Assembly: GCA_963828715.1 (NCBI GenBank)
Contig: CAWHFX010000015.1
Location: forward strand, 1 to 64,000
DNA length: 64,000 nucleotides
Direction: 5' to 3'
Source of the DNA: JAQGMV01 sp963828715
Lineage (GTDB): Bacteria; Pseudomonadota; Gammaproteobacteria; Burkholderiales; SG8-41
Below are positions 23,512 to 32,925 of this stretch, one piece after another. Below the pieces are notes generated by a model. That model was not told the DNA's origin. It worked only from the letters and a program-made list of their open reading frames with translations, and ran no database searches. Each line of letters starts with the position of its first letter. Within the stretch, counting starts at the first letter, position 1. The position numbers and the translations under genes were made by a program.

Positions 23512-23855
23512 GCCACAAAGGAAGCTGTCACTGCGGAAGAATCGCATACGAGGTCGAAGGCGAACCAAGCGAAGTCATGGAATGCAATTGCTCGATATGC
23601 TCGCGCAGAGGATCGCTGCTCTGGTTTGTGCCGCGCGACAAGGTTCGGTTGCACACGCCCGAAGCGAATCTCAGCACCTATACGTTCAACAAGCACAACA
23701 TCAGGCATCACTTCTGTGCTACGTGCGGCATCCATCCGTTCGCCGAAGCGAACGACCCGAAAGGTAATCCGATGGCTGCGATCAACGTGCGGAGCCTCGA
23801 AGACTTCGACATCTCCTCTCTGCCGGTGAAGCACTTCGACGGGCGTTCACTGTGA
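23508..23855 (+). CDS. GFA/CENP-V family zinc protein
   Basis: 115 residues from ATG 23508, overlapping the lipoprotein stop. GSCHCGRIAYEVEGEPSEVM, then CNCSICSRRGSLLWFV and HHFCATCGIHPFAEA, give the full zinc-cysteine pattern of the GFA fold. Substrate unknown. It shares the fold with the integron cassette protein at 7073 but only at low similarity. It overlaps the downstream methyltransferase gene, so 22676-24511 reads as a four-gene operon. Confidence 0.92.
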   Translation: MSHKGSCHCGRIAYEVEGEPSEVMECNCSICSRRGSLLWFVPRDKVRLHTPEANLSTYTFNKHNIRHHFCATCGIHPFAEANDPKGNPMAAINVRSLEDFDISSLPVKHFDGRSL

Positions 23856-24511
23856 GCGTCGAGGCCGACTCCGACCTGACCTCGTATTACGCGGCACGCG
23901 CCCAGGAATACGAAAGTATCTATGACAAACCGGAGCGACAGGCGGACCTCGCCACGCTCCGGGCGCTCGTGCCCGATTATTTCGTCGGGCGCGACGTGCT
24001 CGAGGTCGCATGTGGAACCGGCTACTGGACACAGTTCATCGCCCGGCGCGCGGCAAGCATAGCTGCGACCGACATCAACGCCGAAACACTCGCCATCGCA
24101 CGCACGAAGCCGCTGCCCGCGGGACGCGTCACATTCGCCAAGCTCGACATCCATCAACTCGACGCGGGCGAGCGCCGCTATACCGGTGCTTTCGCCGGCT
24201 TCTGGTGGTCACATCTTCGGACCCATGAACGCAGCGCCTTCATCGGAACGCTCCATCGCGCGCTGAAACCGGGCGCCGTCGTAGTCGTTCTCGACAACCT
24301 TTACGTGGCCGGCAGCAGCACGCCGATTTCTCACGTCGACGCAGATGGAAACTCGTTTCAGGAACGAAGGCTGCGGGACGGTTCGAAGCACACCGTGCTC
24401 AAGAACTTCCCGAACGAGGATGCGTTGCTGGCGGACATCCGCGGCTTCGGCGTCGCACCCGAATACAGAACCCTCGATTACTACTGGGTGTTCAAGTACG
24501 AGGTCGCGTAA
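23852..24511 (+). CDS. Class I SAM-dependent methyltransferase
   Basis: 219 residues from GTG 23852 overlapping the previous stop. VLEVACGTGYWTQFIA is the glycine-rich SAM-binding motif I, followed by AATDINAETLAIAR (acidic residue for ribose) and AKLDIHQLD. GFWWSHLRTHERSAFIGTLH and LKPGAVVVVLDNLYV are later motifs. The N-terminal YYAARAQEYESIYDKPERQA is typical of small-molecule methyltransferases. The acceptor is unknown. Confidence 0.92.
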   Translation: MSVEADSDLTSYYAARAQEYESIYDKPERQADLATLRALVPDYFVGRDVLEVACGTGYWTQFIARRAASIAATDINAETLAIARTKPLPAGRVTFAKLDIHQLDAGERRYTGAFAGFWWSHLRTHERSAFIGTLHRALKPGAVVVVLDNLYVAGSSTPISHVDADGNSFQERRLRDGSKHTVLKNFPNEDALLADIRGFGVAPEYRTLDYYWVFKYEVA

Positions 24512-24525
24512 GGTCCCGGTCCCTC

Positions 24526-25395
24526 TCAGCGCGACAGCAGCGCGGCAATGCGCTCCAGCGCTGACATGTCCGTGTCACCGCGGCTGCGGGCAAGCTCGAC
24601 TGCAAGCGTGCCAAGCGCACGATAGACGCTCGCGACACGCTCATCCCACGCATCGAGAGCTTCGAGGTGACGGGCAACGACCGAAGCGTCGCCGCGCGCG
24701 ATAGGCCCGGTCAGCGCACGCGCCGGTCCGAGTTGCAGGACGTTCTCGAGCGTCTCGCGCACGATCGGTTCGGTCATCGCGGTCGCCGTCTCGCGATCGA
24801 TCCCGCTTTGCTCGTAGCAGCGCAGGCCCGTCTCCATGAGCGACGTCAGGTAATTGCAGACGATGACGCTCGCCGCATGGTAGATGACCTTCGCCTGCGC
24901 ATCGATGAGCGAAACCTTGCCGCCGACGCGTTCGAACGCCGGTTGGAGGACGAGCAGCGCGCCTTCCGCGCCTTCCGCGGCGCAGTACGTTCCGGAAAAT
25001 GTCCTCACCGCATCGCGCGGCTCGGCAAACGTCTTCAGCGGGTGAACGCTTGCCGTCAGGGCACCCGTCGCGGCTGCGGCGCTCAGATCGGCAGAGCTCA
25101 GCGACCCGCTGCAGTGGAACACGATGTCAGCAGGCCCGAGCAAGCCGGCGTCGGCGAGCCGCTCCGCGGTGCCAGCGATCTGGCGATCCGGCGTCGTGAT
25201 CATCCAAACGTCAGCGTGCCGGAGCATGTCGATACCGCTGACCGGCCTGCCATCACCGATGAATGCGACGGCGGAGCGCGCACCGGCCTCGGTCCCATCC
25301 AGCACGTCCTGGATAACAAACGTGTGCTTCTCTTCCCACAGTGAGGCGAGGGTACGTCCGACGCGCCCGGCACCGATCACGTTCAGCGTTTTCAT
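24526..25395 (-). CDS. Rossmann-fold protein with DUF2520 C-terminal domain
   Basis: 289 residues from the ATG read at 25395. MKTLNVIGAGRVGRTLASLW is a dinucleotide-binding start; ADVWMITTPDRQIAGTAERL and FHCSGSLSSADLSAAAATGA belong to the Rossmann-like half, and the C-terminal 150 residues (VIYHAASVIVCNYLTSLMET, GPIARGDASVVARHLEALD) are the DUF2520 helical domain. Such proteins resemble pantothenate or pyrroline-carboxylate reductases but their reaction is mostly unknown. It points away from the phosphatase gene. Confidence 0.92.
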   Translation of the reverse strand: MKTLNVIGAGRVGRTLASLWEEKHTFVIQDVLDGTEAGARSAVAFIGDGRPVSGIDMLRHADVWMITTPDRQIAGTAERLADAGLLGPADIVFHCSGSLSSADLSAAAATGALTASVHPLKTFAEPRDAVRTFSGTYCAAEGAEGALLVLQPAFERVGGKVSLIDAQAKVIYHAASVIVCNYLTSLMETGLRCYEQSGIDRETATAMTEPIVRETLENVLQLGPARALTGPIARGDASVVARHLEALDAWDERVASVYRALGTLAVELARSRGDTDMSALERIAALLSR

Positions 25396-25480
25396 CGATT
25401 TCGATCATACCCGACCTCCAAGGAACGTAAGCAAAGCGACATGTTGCCGCGCTATAGTGTGCGCTCGAGAACGAACGAAA

Positions 25481-27026
25481 ATGACCATTGACCGCCGCGA
25501 CTTCCTGAAGCGGGCCGGCATGCTTGCGGCCACGCTCGTCGTGCCGTGCACGCGGTTGCTGGCGCAGCCCCGCTTCGCTTCAACGCCGTTTACGCTGGGC
25601 GTCGCGTCGGGGTTTCCGCATCCTGAAGGTATGACGCTCTGGACGCGGCTTGTCCTCGCGGACCCGGCAATACTCGCCGGTGCAGCCGTCGAGGTGACGT
25701 GGGAAGTCGCGGCCGATGAGGCGTTCAACCGGATCGTCACCCGCGGGAAAGCGCTTGCCACGCCGGACTGGGGACATTCGGTGCACGTCGACGTGCAGGG
25801 TCTCGAGCCGGCACGGCCGTACTGGTATCGCTTCCGCGCGGGTGAGTCGGCGAGCCCGGTCGGCCGCACGCGCACGGCGCCGCGCGCCGATGCGCAGCGC
25901 TGCGCGGCTGCGCTTCGCGTTCGCCTGCTGCCAGCAGTACGAGCAGGGCTACTACGTCGCGTATCGCCACATGGCGGCCGAAGACCTCGACCTCGTCGTT
26001 CATCTCGGCGACTACATCTACGAAGCGTCGTGGGGGCGCAATCACGTGCGCTCGCATGGCGTGGGCGAACCGTGGACGCTCGCCGAATATCGCGACCGCT
26101 ATGCGCTATACAAGAGCGACGAAGACCTGCAGGCTGCGCACGCCGCTTTCCCGTGGCTGGTCACATGGGACGACCACGAAGTCGACAACGATTACGCGAA
26201 CGACCGCTCGCAGGATCTCGATCCGGCGGAAGCATTCCTCGCGCGGCGCGCAGCAGCCTATCAGGCGTACTACGAGCACATGCCTCTTCCGACATGGGCA
26301 AGACCGTCCGGACCGGACATGCAGCTCTACACGTCCGTGCCGTTCGGAGGCATCGCCACGTTCTACATGCTCGACGGACGGCAGTACAAGTCGCACCAGG
26401 CGTGCCCGAAGCCCGGCAAAGGCGGCAGCAACGTCGTGAGCGACGCGGACTGTCCCGAAAGGCTCGATCCGGCGCTGAGCTTCTTCGGGATGCCTCAGGA
26501 ATCGTGGCTCGACGAGCGTCTCGGACGCTCGAGCGCGAAGTGGAACGTCATCGCACAGCAGACCTTCATGGCACAGGTGGATCGCGTGCCGGGTCCGGGC
26601 TCTTCGTTCTGGACCGACGGCTGGGACGGCTATCCGCGCGCCCGAGAGCGGTTGCTCGCATCCCTTTCCGGGCAGCGTGTCTCGAATCCACTCGTGCTGA
26701 GCGGGGACGTGCACATGTCGGCGGTGACGGACCTCAAAGTCAATTTCGATGACGCGAAATCACCGGTCGTCGCAACGGAATTCGTCTGCCCGTCGATCAC
26801 CTCGCAGGGACCCGCCCAGAAACGGGTGGAAATCTTCATGCTGGAGAATCGGCACGTGAAGTTCGCGAACGGCGTGCTCCGCGGCTATTCCACGGTCGAG
26901 CTCACACCGCAACGTTGCGTCACACAGATACGTGTCGTCGATTCGGTGAAGCAGCGCACGTCGCCGATACGCAGCGTCGCGACTTACGCCGTCGAAAGCG
27001 GCCGCCCGGGAGCGGAGCGCGTCTGA
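25481..27026 (+). pseudogene. PhoD-like alkaline phosphatase/phosphodiesterase, one frameshift
   Basis: ATG 25481 starts a Tat signal (RRDFLKRAGM), then the PhoD N-terminal domain (FTLGVASGFPHPEGMTLWTR; GLEPARPYWYRFRAG). Near 25890-25910 the frame shifts by one base; the catalytic domain continues in the next frame with LRFAFACCQQYEQGYYVAYR, HLGDYIYE, the metal motif TWDDHEVDNDYANDRSQD and LSGDVHMS, ending at 27026. PhoD enzymes are secreted calcium/iron phosphodiesterases active in phosphate scavenging. Both halves are full and conserved, so an indel error or a very young mutation is likely. Confidence 0.88.
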
Positions 27027-27136
27027 TTCGTTCGGCTTCGAGACGGACGCGGCCTGCTCAGGCACGAGCGGGTTATGCCGCGTTCGCCCTGAGAGTCGAG
27101 CCTTGACGCACTCGATGGGGAACGTCCTCGGGAATC

Positions 27137-27544
27137 TTATTCCGTCTCCTGCCAGCGCTCGAGGTCGCGCCGTTCGCGCTTGGTAGGCCGCCCTTTGCGG
27201 GCTTCGGCCGGCTCGTGAAAGCGGCGGCGCTTCTCGACTTCCAGCGCGCGTCGGGCGCGGCTTTCTTCACTCTCTTCGTAGAGCGTGCGTGCCACCGTGG
27301 CGGGGCCGCGCTGCGCCGAAAGCTGGACCACCTTGATGGTCCACTCGTACCCGCCGACGTGAATGAGGAGTTCGTCGCCGGGCTTCAGATCTTTCGCCGG
27401 CTTCGTGCGCTCGCCGTTCAACTTGACCTTGCCGCCTTCGATCGCCTGCTGGGCCGCCGAGCGCGTCTTGAAGAAGCGCGCCGCCCACAGCCATTTGTCG
27501 ATCCGGACGGAGGGCAATTTGTCGATCCGGACGGAGGGCATCAA
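27137..27544 (-). CDS. hslR: Ribosome-associated heat-shock protein Hsp15 (S4 domain)
   Basis: 135 residues read from 27544. The S4 RNA-binding domain is RIDKWLWAARFFKTRSAAQQ followed by GGKVKLNGERTKPAKDLKPG. The basic C-terminus (EKRRRFHEPAEARKGRPTKR) is usual for Hsp15, which rescues stalled 50S subunits carrying nascent chains. The start is odd: a 24-bp tandem duplication makes MPSVRIDKLPSVRIDKWLW, repeating eight residues before the domain. The normal start would be the second copy. Confidence 0.93.
   Translation of the reverse strand: MMPSVRIDKLPSVRIDKWLWAARFFKTRSAAQQAIEGGKVKLNGERTKPAKDLKPGDELLIHVGGYEWTIKVVQLSAQRGPATVARTLYEESEESRARRALEVEKRRRFHEPAEARKGRPTKRERRDLERWQETE
27493..27540. repeat. 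24-bp perfect tandem duplication in hslR
   Basis: Positions 27493-27516 and 27517-27540 are identical. The duplication is in frame and adds eight residues (PSVRIDK plus one) at the N-terminus of Hsp15. Replication slippage, or an assembly artefact, could produce it. Confidence 0.92.
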
Positions 27545-27613
27545 GAGGTCTCCTGAAAAGGCCGATCAGAGCGGAAGCACTCGTATTCTGCGCCTCACTC
27601 CTCTTGCCTCTCC

Positions 27614-28021
27614 TCACACTGGCATCGGCTTGCGTGACGAGAGCGTCATCCAGCCGCGGATGATCCGATAAAGCACCCAGATGCCGACGATGATCGCGAG
27701 GATCCATGCGATGGGAATACCGATGAGCGTCATGATCAGAAGCCCGATCACGAGGACCCACAGCACCGCGTACCAGAACGTGCGCAGTTGCCAGCCGAAG
27801 TGAGAGTCGAGATACGTTCCGCGCACCTCGCCGCGCTTGATGTAGTTGATGATGACGGCGATGATCGACGGCCAGCCGGTGAGGAACGCCGTCAGCACGA
27901 ACGCGGTGCCGAGCACGCCCATGAGCGCGCTGAATGCGTGCAGAAGATAGAGGAAATGGGTGAGCGTCACCAAGCCGTCGCGCGGCGTCGTCGATGCGGG
28001 CACCGCTACGTAATCAGCCAT
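27614..28021 (-). CDS. DUF4870-like membrane protein
   Basis: 135 residues from the ATG at 28021 (minus), with GGGAGGA just upstream. Helices are LTHFLYLLHAFSALMGVLGT, TGWPSIIAVIINYIKR and FWYAVLWVLVIGLLIMTLIG, then IAWILAIIVGIWVLYRIIRG, as in the small DUF4870-like family of unknown function. A polar loop (GEVRGTYLDSHFGWQLRTFW) connects them. The open frame can be read further upstream but without protein character. Confidence 0.83.
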   Translation of the reverse strand: MADYVAVPASTTPRDGLVTLTHFLYLLHAFSALMGVLGTAFVLTAFLTGWPSIIAVIINYIKRGEVRGTYLDSHFGWQLRTFWYAVLWVLVIGLLIMTLIGIPIAWILAIIVGIWVLYRIIRGWMTLSSRKPMPV

Positions 28022-28055
28022 GGGCAGTCCTCCCAACTCCTGTGTTGCGAATCGT

Positions 28056-29573
28056 TCAAATCGGCAAGTGCCGTACCTGTCGCAATCGTATCCGTTCCGC
28101 GGCATTTCGTGCACGGCGCGTCGCATGTTCGGCCTCGGGCATGAACGACAGCCGGCCGCGCGCGCCGCTCGCTTCGTAGTCCGCGAGCAGGGCTTCAGCA
28201 ACCGCCGAGTCCGTAAGGCCCAGCTCCGTGGTCATGAATGCATACACGTGCTCGAACAGGCGCTCGAGCGCCATCTCGTGCGTTTTCCCCGTCGCGGCGA
28301 ACAGCCAATCGGCAAAACGCATGAAGCGCGCAAACGGCGTTTCGCCGAGAAGCAGTTGCAGGCCTTTGCGAAAACGTCCCGAATTCGCCACCAGCTCCCA
28401 ATAGCGGGCGAAACGCGAAAGGCGCTGCATGTCCGAGAATCCTATGCAATCGGTCTGCAGGACGTTATATGGCGGATCGGGGTTGTAGCGCATCGCATGC
28501 GCTTCGGTGTGGCGGGCGATCGGGGTGCCGCGCAGTCTCTTCAGAATGCCGACCTGAATTTCATGTGGCCGCAGGGCATGGAGGCGATCGAATCCCAGCC
28601 CGAACGTTGCGAGGTCTTCGCCCGGCAGTCCCGCGATGAGGTCGACGTGCACGAGCGCATTGGAGGCGCTCCGCAGCCACTTCAGATTGTCTTCGGCACG
28701 CGCGTTGTCCTGCCGCCGCGAGATGCGGGCCTGCACCTCGGGGTGCCACGTCTGTATGCCGACCTCGAACTGTAGCGAGCCCGGTGGGAAGCGGGCGATG
28801 AGCACCTTCAGCTTCTCCGGCAGATGATCGGGTATGACTTCGAAGTGAATGAACGTGCGTTCGTCCACGCGCGAGAGGAAGAACTCGAGGATGCGCACGC
28901 CGACGTCCGTCTTCAGGTTGAAGGTGCGATCCACGAATCTGAAGTGGCGCGCGCCCCGCCCGTGCAGCTCGGCGAGCTCGGCGATAAACGCATCGGTGTC
29001 GAAGGCCCAGGCTGTCTTGTCGAGTGAAGAGAGGCAGAACTCGCACTTGAACGGACAGCCGCGCGACGCTTCGACGTAAATGAAGCGCTTCGCGAGGTCC
29101 TCTTCCGTGTACTCGCGATACGGCAATCGAATGCCGGCGAGCGCAGGCTGGCCGCCTCGAATCACCTTCTCCGGGGGACGCGTGCCCGTGAGAAGCTGCC
29201 GGCAGAGCGCCGGGAAGGCGAGATCGCCCCAGCCCGTTACGACATAGTCGGCCAGCGTGCAGATACGCTGGGATTCGATTTCGAAACTGACTTCGGGACC
29301 GCCCACCACCACGACGACGTCGGGCGCGACCGCCTTCAGCAACGCCACGAGCCGCGTCGATTCGTCCACGTTCCAGATATATACGCCGATTCCGATCACA
29401 CGCGGCTTGTGCCTGAGCAACTGCTCCGCCAAGTCGGCTGCGCGCGCACCGGGGACGAATTCCAGCAGCGTCGTGCGCTCGCGCAGCTCACCCATGTTCG
29501 CCGCGAGATAGCGAAGTCCGAGCGCCGCATGAACATAGCGCGCATTGATCGTCGCAAGAACGATTTCAGTCAT
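28056..29573 (-). CDS. B12-binding radical SAM protein (DUF4080-type)
   Basis: 505 residues from the ATG at 29573. The N-terminal 150 residues form a B12-binding-like Rossmann domain (GIGVYIWNVDESTRLVALLK, VVVVVGGPEVSFE), although the classical DxHxxG is not seen. The radical SAM site is CPFKCEFC (C173, C177, C180), and FRFVDRTFNLK and FEVGIQTWHPEVQ are further radical-SAM motifs. The last 130 residues (FARYWELVANSGRFRKGLQL) are typical of the DUF4080 extension. These proteins probably methylate or rearrange an unknown substrate. Confidence 0.9.
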   Translation of the reverse strand: MTEIVLATINARYVHAALGLRYLAANMGELRERTTLLEFVPGARAADLAEQLLRHKPRVIGIGVYIWNVDESTRLVALLKAVAPDVVVVVGGPEVSFEIESQRICTLADYVVTGWGDLAFPALCRQLLTGTRPPEKVIRGGQPALAGIRLPYREYTEEDLAKRFIYVEASRGCPFKCEFCLSSLDKTAWAFDTDAFIAELAELHGRGARHFRFVDRTFNLKTDVGVRILEFFLSRVDERTFIHFEVIPDHLPEKLKVLIARFPPGSLQFEVGIQTWHPEVQARISRRQDNARAEDNLKWLRSASNALVHVDLIAGLPGEDLATFGLGFDRLHALRPHEIQVGILKRLRGTPIARHTEAHAMRYNPDPPYNVLQTDCIGFSDMQRLSRFARYWELVANSGRFRKGLQLLLGETPFARFMRFADWLFAATGKTHEMALERLFEHVYAFMTTELGLTDSAVAEALLADYEASGARGRLSFMPEAEHATRRARNAAERIRLRQVRHLPI

Positions 29574-29700
29574 CGGGGAATTCTACGTGATGGCTGTCCG
29601 CTGCAAGCCAGCAACACGCGCGCTGGCCCGCAGGCGGCGCGAACATCGCTCGTCGAGCATGCGATACACTGCCCAGACCTGATAAGAGGCTTGGGAGACC

Positions 29701-29979
29701 ATGAAAGATCAAAGTCCGGGGCTGCAGAATGAATTTCTGAACAACCTGCGCAAGGAGCGCGTCCCTGTCTCAGTATTCTTGATCAACGGCATTCGACTTG
29801 CAGGTCACATACAGTCGTTCGATCAATATTCGATACGGCTGCACGGCACGACTCCGCAACTCGTTCTGAAGCGCGTGGTCGCGACGGTCGTGCCGGACCA
29901 GCATGGGCGAGCGAGACCGGCTCCGGCAGAGCCCGGCACGACACGTCCGACGCGTGGCAGGCCACACACACGGCCCTGA
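29701..29979 (+). CDS. Divergent Hfq-family RNA chaperone
   Basis: 92 residues from ATG 29701 after a GGGAG site. QNEFLNNLRKERVPVSVFLI and NGIRLAGHIQSFDQYSIRLH give the Sm1 motif of Hfq, and GTTPQLVLKRVVATVVP the Sm2 part. Standard beta/gamma-proteobacterial Hfq reads YKHAISTVVP there; here the KH is KR and the tyrosine is leucine, so the U-binding pocket is altered. The disordered, Pro/Arg-rich C-terminus (RARPAPAEPGTTRPTRGRP) is unusual. It is likely a second, specialised Hfq copy. Confidence 0.85.
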   Translation: MKDQSPGLQNEFLNNLRKERVPVSVFLINGIRLAGHIQSFDQYSIRLHGTTPQLVLKRVVATVVPDQHGRARPAPAEPGTTRPTRGRPHTRP

Positions 29980-30040
29980 CGTCGCCGGTCCGGTGTTTCT
30001 GCTACCCTTGCGAAATCGACATTTCCGCTAGCGAGGAATC

Positions 30041-30452
30041 ATGGCTCAGAGGCCTGAAGCAGAAACCAGAATGGACCCTACTTCGCTCTATCGCGAGGAG
30101 ATCATCACCGACCGAAAAGTCGGCACGCTGCGGGTCATGACGCCTCTGAAGAGCGATGGCAGCACCGGACGCCGCGCGGCCCGTGATCTACATGGGCGAA
30201 GCGCAGATCATGACGAATGCGGGACCGCTGCCGATCAGCTTCGAGGTCGAAGCGGCGAATCTGGCCGAGGCCGTGGACAATTTCGGCGACGCAGCGAAGG
30301 AGGCGATCGAGCGCACCGTGCGCGATCTGCAGGAGTTGCGTCGGCAGGCAGCGTCATCGATCGTGGTGCCGCAAGGCGGCATGGGTGCGCTTGGCGGCGG
30401 CGGACTCGGCGGCGGCGGTCTGGGCGGAGGCGGCAAGATCCAGTTGCCGTGA
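30041..30452 (+). pseudogene. Hypothetical cytosolic protein, one frameshift
   Basis: The first frame from ATG 30041 reads EAETRMDPTSLYREEIITDR then KVGTLRVMTPLKSDGST; the next frame continues from about 30160 with DAARPVIYMGEAQIMTNAGP and EAVDNFGDAAKEAIERTVRD to a Gly-rich tail (GALGGGGLGGGGLGGGGK) ending at 30452. One extra base explains the break. The restored protein is about 136 residues. It looks like one of the small proteins common in Burkholderiales with a glycine-rich tail; no function is known. Confidence 0.7.
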
Positions 30453-30467
30453 TACATTTCACGGCGC

Positions 30468-31376
30468 TTGATACGCATCGGTATTGACCTCGGCGGCACC
30501 AAGACCGAGGTCATCGCGCTCGATGACCGGCGCAACGAACTTCTGCGCCGCCGCGAGCCGACCCCGGCGGGGGATTACGGCGCGACGCTCGCGTTGATCG
30601 CACGCCTGGTGCGTGAAACCGAAAGCGCCATCGGCAAGCGCGGCAGCGTCGGCGTCGGTACGCCCGGCGCCTTGTCACCGGCTACGCGCCGGCTGCGCAA
30701 TTCCAATTCGACGTGTCTGAACGGCCAGCCCCTCAAGGAGGATCTGGAACGTGCGATTGGCCGCGAGATTCGCATGGAAAACGACGCGAACTGCTTCGCG
30801 CTGTCGGAGGCAATCGATGGCGCGGCGCGCAAATGCAGTTCGGTTTTCGGCGTCATACTCGGAACCGGCGTGGGTGGTGGCATCGTCATCGATGGACGTG
30901 TGGTGACCGGGGCAAATGCGATCGCGGGTGAATGGGGGCACAATCCGCTGCCGTGGCCGCGGTCCGACGAGCTGCCCGGGCCTGCCGTGTTATTGCGGCC
31001 GGCGCGGCTGCATCGAGACGTTTCTTTCAGGGCCGGGCCTCGCCGCCGATTACGCTGCGGCAACGGGACGAGAACGTTGTGCCGCGGAGACGCTCGTTCA
31101 GGCGTCGCTGGACGGCCATTCGGATGCCATGCGATCGCTCGGGCGTTATGAAGACCGTCTCGCGCGCGGACTCGCCTCTGTCATCAATGTGCTCGATCCG
31201 GAAGTGATCGTATTGGGCGGCGGGTTGTCGAACGTCGAGTCGTCTGTACGCGAACGTGCCGCCGTTGTGGGACGCAGTGGGTGTTCTCCGACGTCGTGCG
31301 TACGCGACTCGTGCGCAATCATCATGGCGATTCGAGCGGCGTGCGTGGCGCGGCGCTTCTTTGGGAAATGGCTTAA
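30468..31376 (+). pseudogene. ROK-family sugar kinase/regulator, several frameshifts
   Basis: Starts at TTG 30468 with MIRIGIDLGGTKTEVIALDD, the ATP-binding phosphate-1 motif of ROK kinases. VFGVILGTGVGGGIVIDGRV and GEWGHNPLPWP follow. Near 30985 the frame shifts and CYCGRRGCIETFLSGPGLAA (the ROK zinc/cysteine motif) and EVIVLGGGLSNVE follow; near 31260 two more shifts lead to FSDVVRTRLVRNHHGDSSGV ending EMA-stop at 31374. All parts of a fructokinase-like ROK protein of about 300 residues are present. It probably phosphorylates a hexose if intact. Confidence 0.85.
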
Positions 31377-31379
31377 CGG

Positions 31380-31793
31380 ATGATCGCGAAAATACTGTCG
31401 GCCGGCATCGTACCGTTGCGCCGCACATCTCAAGGCTGGCGCATGCTGTCCTGCGGGCATACAAGAACTGGGACTTCCCCAAGGGCATGGTGGAACCGGA
31501 CGAGGAACCGATGGACGCAGCCAAGCGCGAAGCGGCCGAAGAAACGGGCCTCTACGATCTCGAGTTCCCGTTCGGCGACAACTATCGCGAAACGGTGCCC
31601 TACGCTGGCGGGAAGGTCGCTCGCTATTACCTCGCCGAGACGCACGAGGAATACGTGCAGCCTTCCGATCTCGGAGGAGCTCGGCCGACCCGAGCATCAC
31701 GAGTGGCGCTGGGTGAGCTTCGATGAGGCGGAAGACCTGTTGCCGCCGCGGCTGGCGCTGGTGCTGGATTGGGTCAGAGAGCTACTGGATTAG
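31380..31793 (+). pseudogene. Nudix hydrolase, two frameshifts
   Basis: ATG 31380 begins MIAKILSAGIVPLRRTSQGW. A shift near 31445 leads into LRAYKNWDFPKGMVEPDEEP and then the Nudix box G-x5-E-x7-REAAEETGL; a second shift near 31675 returns to the first frame with ELGRPEHHEWRWVSFDEAED and ends DWVRELLD-stop. The restored enzyme is about 137 residues, a normal small Nudix length. It would hydrolyse a nucleoside diphosphate linked to another group; the substrate is unknown. It lies four bases after the ROK gene. Confidence 0.85.
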
Positions 31794-31802
31794 AACCCGC
31801 CC

Positions 31803-31858
31803 ATTCCGGTGAGCGGGGGCCGTGTAACGGCGGGGTCCCCGCGAACGTGTCATTCCGA
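31803..31858. repeat. Dispersed GC-rich repeat, inverted relative to 43588
   Basis: The GGTGAGCGGGGGC and GCGGGGTCCCCGCGAACGT stretches are the reverse complement of a repeat found twice at 43588-43732, with small differences. The central GCGGGGTCCCCGC can form a strong hairpin. It lies downstream of the Nudix gene and could terminate transcription. Confidence 0.6.
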
Positions 31859-31917
31859 CGCTGGTTAGCACTCACGTCTGAGCGTACGAGGCTTTAGAAG
31901 ATGCGTAGCGCCCCATC

Positions 31918-32121
31918 TCAACAAATCATCGACCGCAGCTTGTTGCCCTTCGCCACGATGTTCTGCTGCGCATCACGGGTGAAGTCGCCCTTCGCATCGT
32001 AGTAGCCGCGAATCTCGTCCTGCGCGTTGCGCAGCACCTGGTCGCCGTTCTGCATGGTGTCGATATGTCCGAGCACGTTGCCTGCGCCGTCGCGCACGGG
32101 TATGGAGTCAGCTTTGTGCAT
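31918..32121 (-). CDS. Hypothetical small protein
   Basis: 67 residues from the ATG at 32121 with GGAGGGACC upstream. MHKADSIPVRDGAGNVLGHI, DTMQNGDQVLRNAQDEIRGY and FTRDAQQNIVAKGNKL suggest a soluble beta-hairpin-rich protein built of two or three similar turns (GNVLG, DEIRGYYD, QNIVAKG). I do not recognise the family. Confidence that it is a real gene comes from the good ribosome site and protein-like composition. Confidence 0.65.
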   Translation of the reverse strand: MHKADSIPVRDGAGNVLGHIDTMQNGDQVLRNAQDEIRGYYDAKGDFTRDAQQNIVAKGNKLRSMIC

Positions 32122-32272
32122 ATCGGTCCCTCCGGGAGTGCCGGACGGTCAGCCGTGCAAGCAGCGCGCCCGCGCCCGTCCTCGCGAGCACTGCTTCCCG
32201 GGAGGCGCATCTCCGGCGCTTTCGGTAGACTAACCATCCGCCAACCGATAGACCACCAGAGAGGGGGCACCC

Positions 32273-32911
32273 ATGATCTATGAAATGAGAACGTATGATC
32301 TCAAACCGCGCGCGTTGCCGGAAGTCGAACAGCGTTTCGGCGAGGCGTACGAAAAACGCAAGAAGTACTCCGAGCTCGCCGCGTTCTGGCACACCGAGAT
32401 CGGTCCGCTCAATCAGATTATCCACGTCTGGGGCTACAAGGACATGGAGGAGCGAAATCGGATCCGTGAAGCTGCCGTGAAAGACGGGGTGTGGCCGCCG
32501 AAAATTTCCGAATTCATCGTGAGCCAGAAGTCCGAAATCATGGTGCCCTTCTCGTTCATGAAACCGATCCAGCCGGCCAAGGTAGGACCGTTTTTCGAGA
32601 TCCGCACCTATCACTTCGCCGGCGGCGAGCTGCCGATCATCAAGAAGAACTGGGAATCCGCGATCGAGGTGCGTCTCCAGTTCGGCCCGGTCGTAGCGGT
32701 GTGGAACTGCGAGCTCGGCAAGGTGAATACGTTCCAGCACATCTGGCCCTATAACACCCTCGACCAGCGCGAAGAGATCCGGAAGAAGGCGCAGGCCACG
32801 GGGCTGTGGCCGGCCGGCAAGAAAGCCGTGAAGGAAGGCGGGCGCGACTACAACCTGGTCGCGCAGGAGAACAAGATCGTCATGCCGTCTTCGTTCTCGC
32901 CGCTGCAGTAA
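32273..32911 (+). CDS. NIPSNAP-family protein (two domains)
   Basis: 212 residues from ATG 32273 with GAGAGGGGG upstream. MIYEMRTYDLKPRALPEVEQ opens the first NIPSNAP ferredoxin-like domain; FFEIRTYHFAGGELPIIKKN opens the second at about residue 105, and both end with an HVWGYKDMEER / HIWPYNTLDQREE motif. Two tandem domains form an internal dimeric alpha-beta barrel. NIPSNAP proteins in bacteria often sit in catabolic clusters but their activity is not defined. Confidence 0.93.
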   Translation: MIYEMRTYDLKPRALPEVEQRFGEAYEKRKKYSELAAFWHTEIGPLNQIIHVWGYKDMEERNRIREAAVKDGVWPPKISEFIVSQKSEIMVPFSFMKPIQPAKVGPFFEIRTYHFAGGELPIIKKNWESAIEVRLQFGPVVAVWNCELGKVNTFQHIWPYNTLDQREEIRKKAQATGLWPAGKKAVKEGGRDYNLVAQENKIVMPSSFSPLQ

Positions 32912-32925
32912 TTCAGCCCGGCTTT

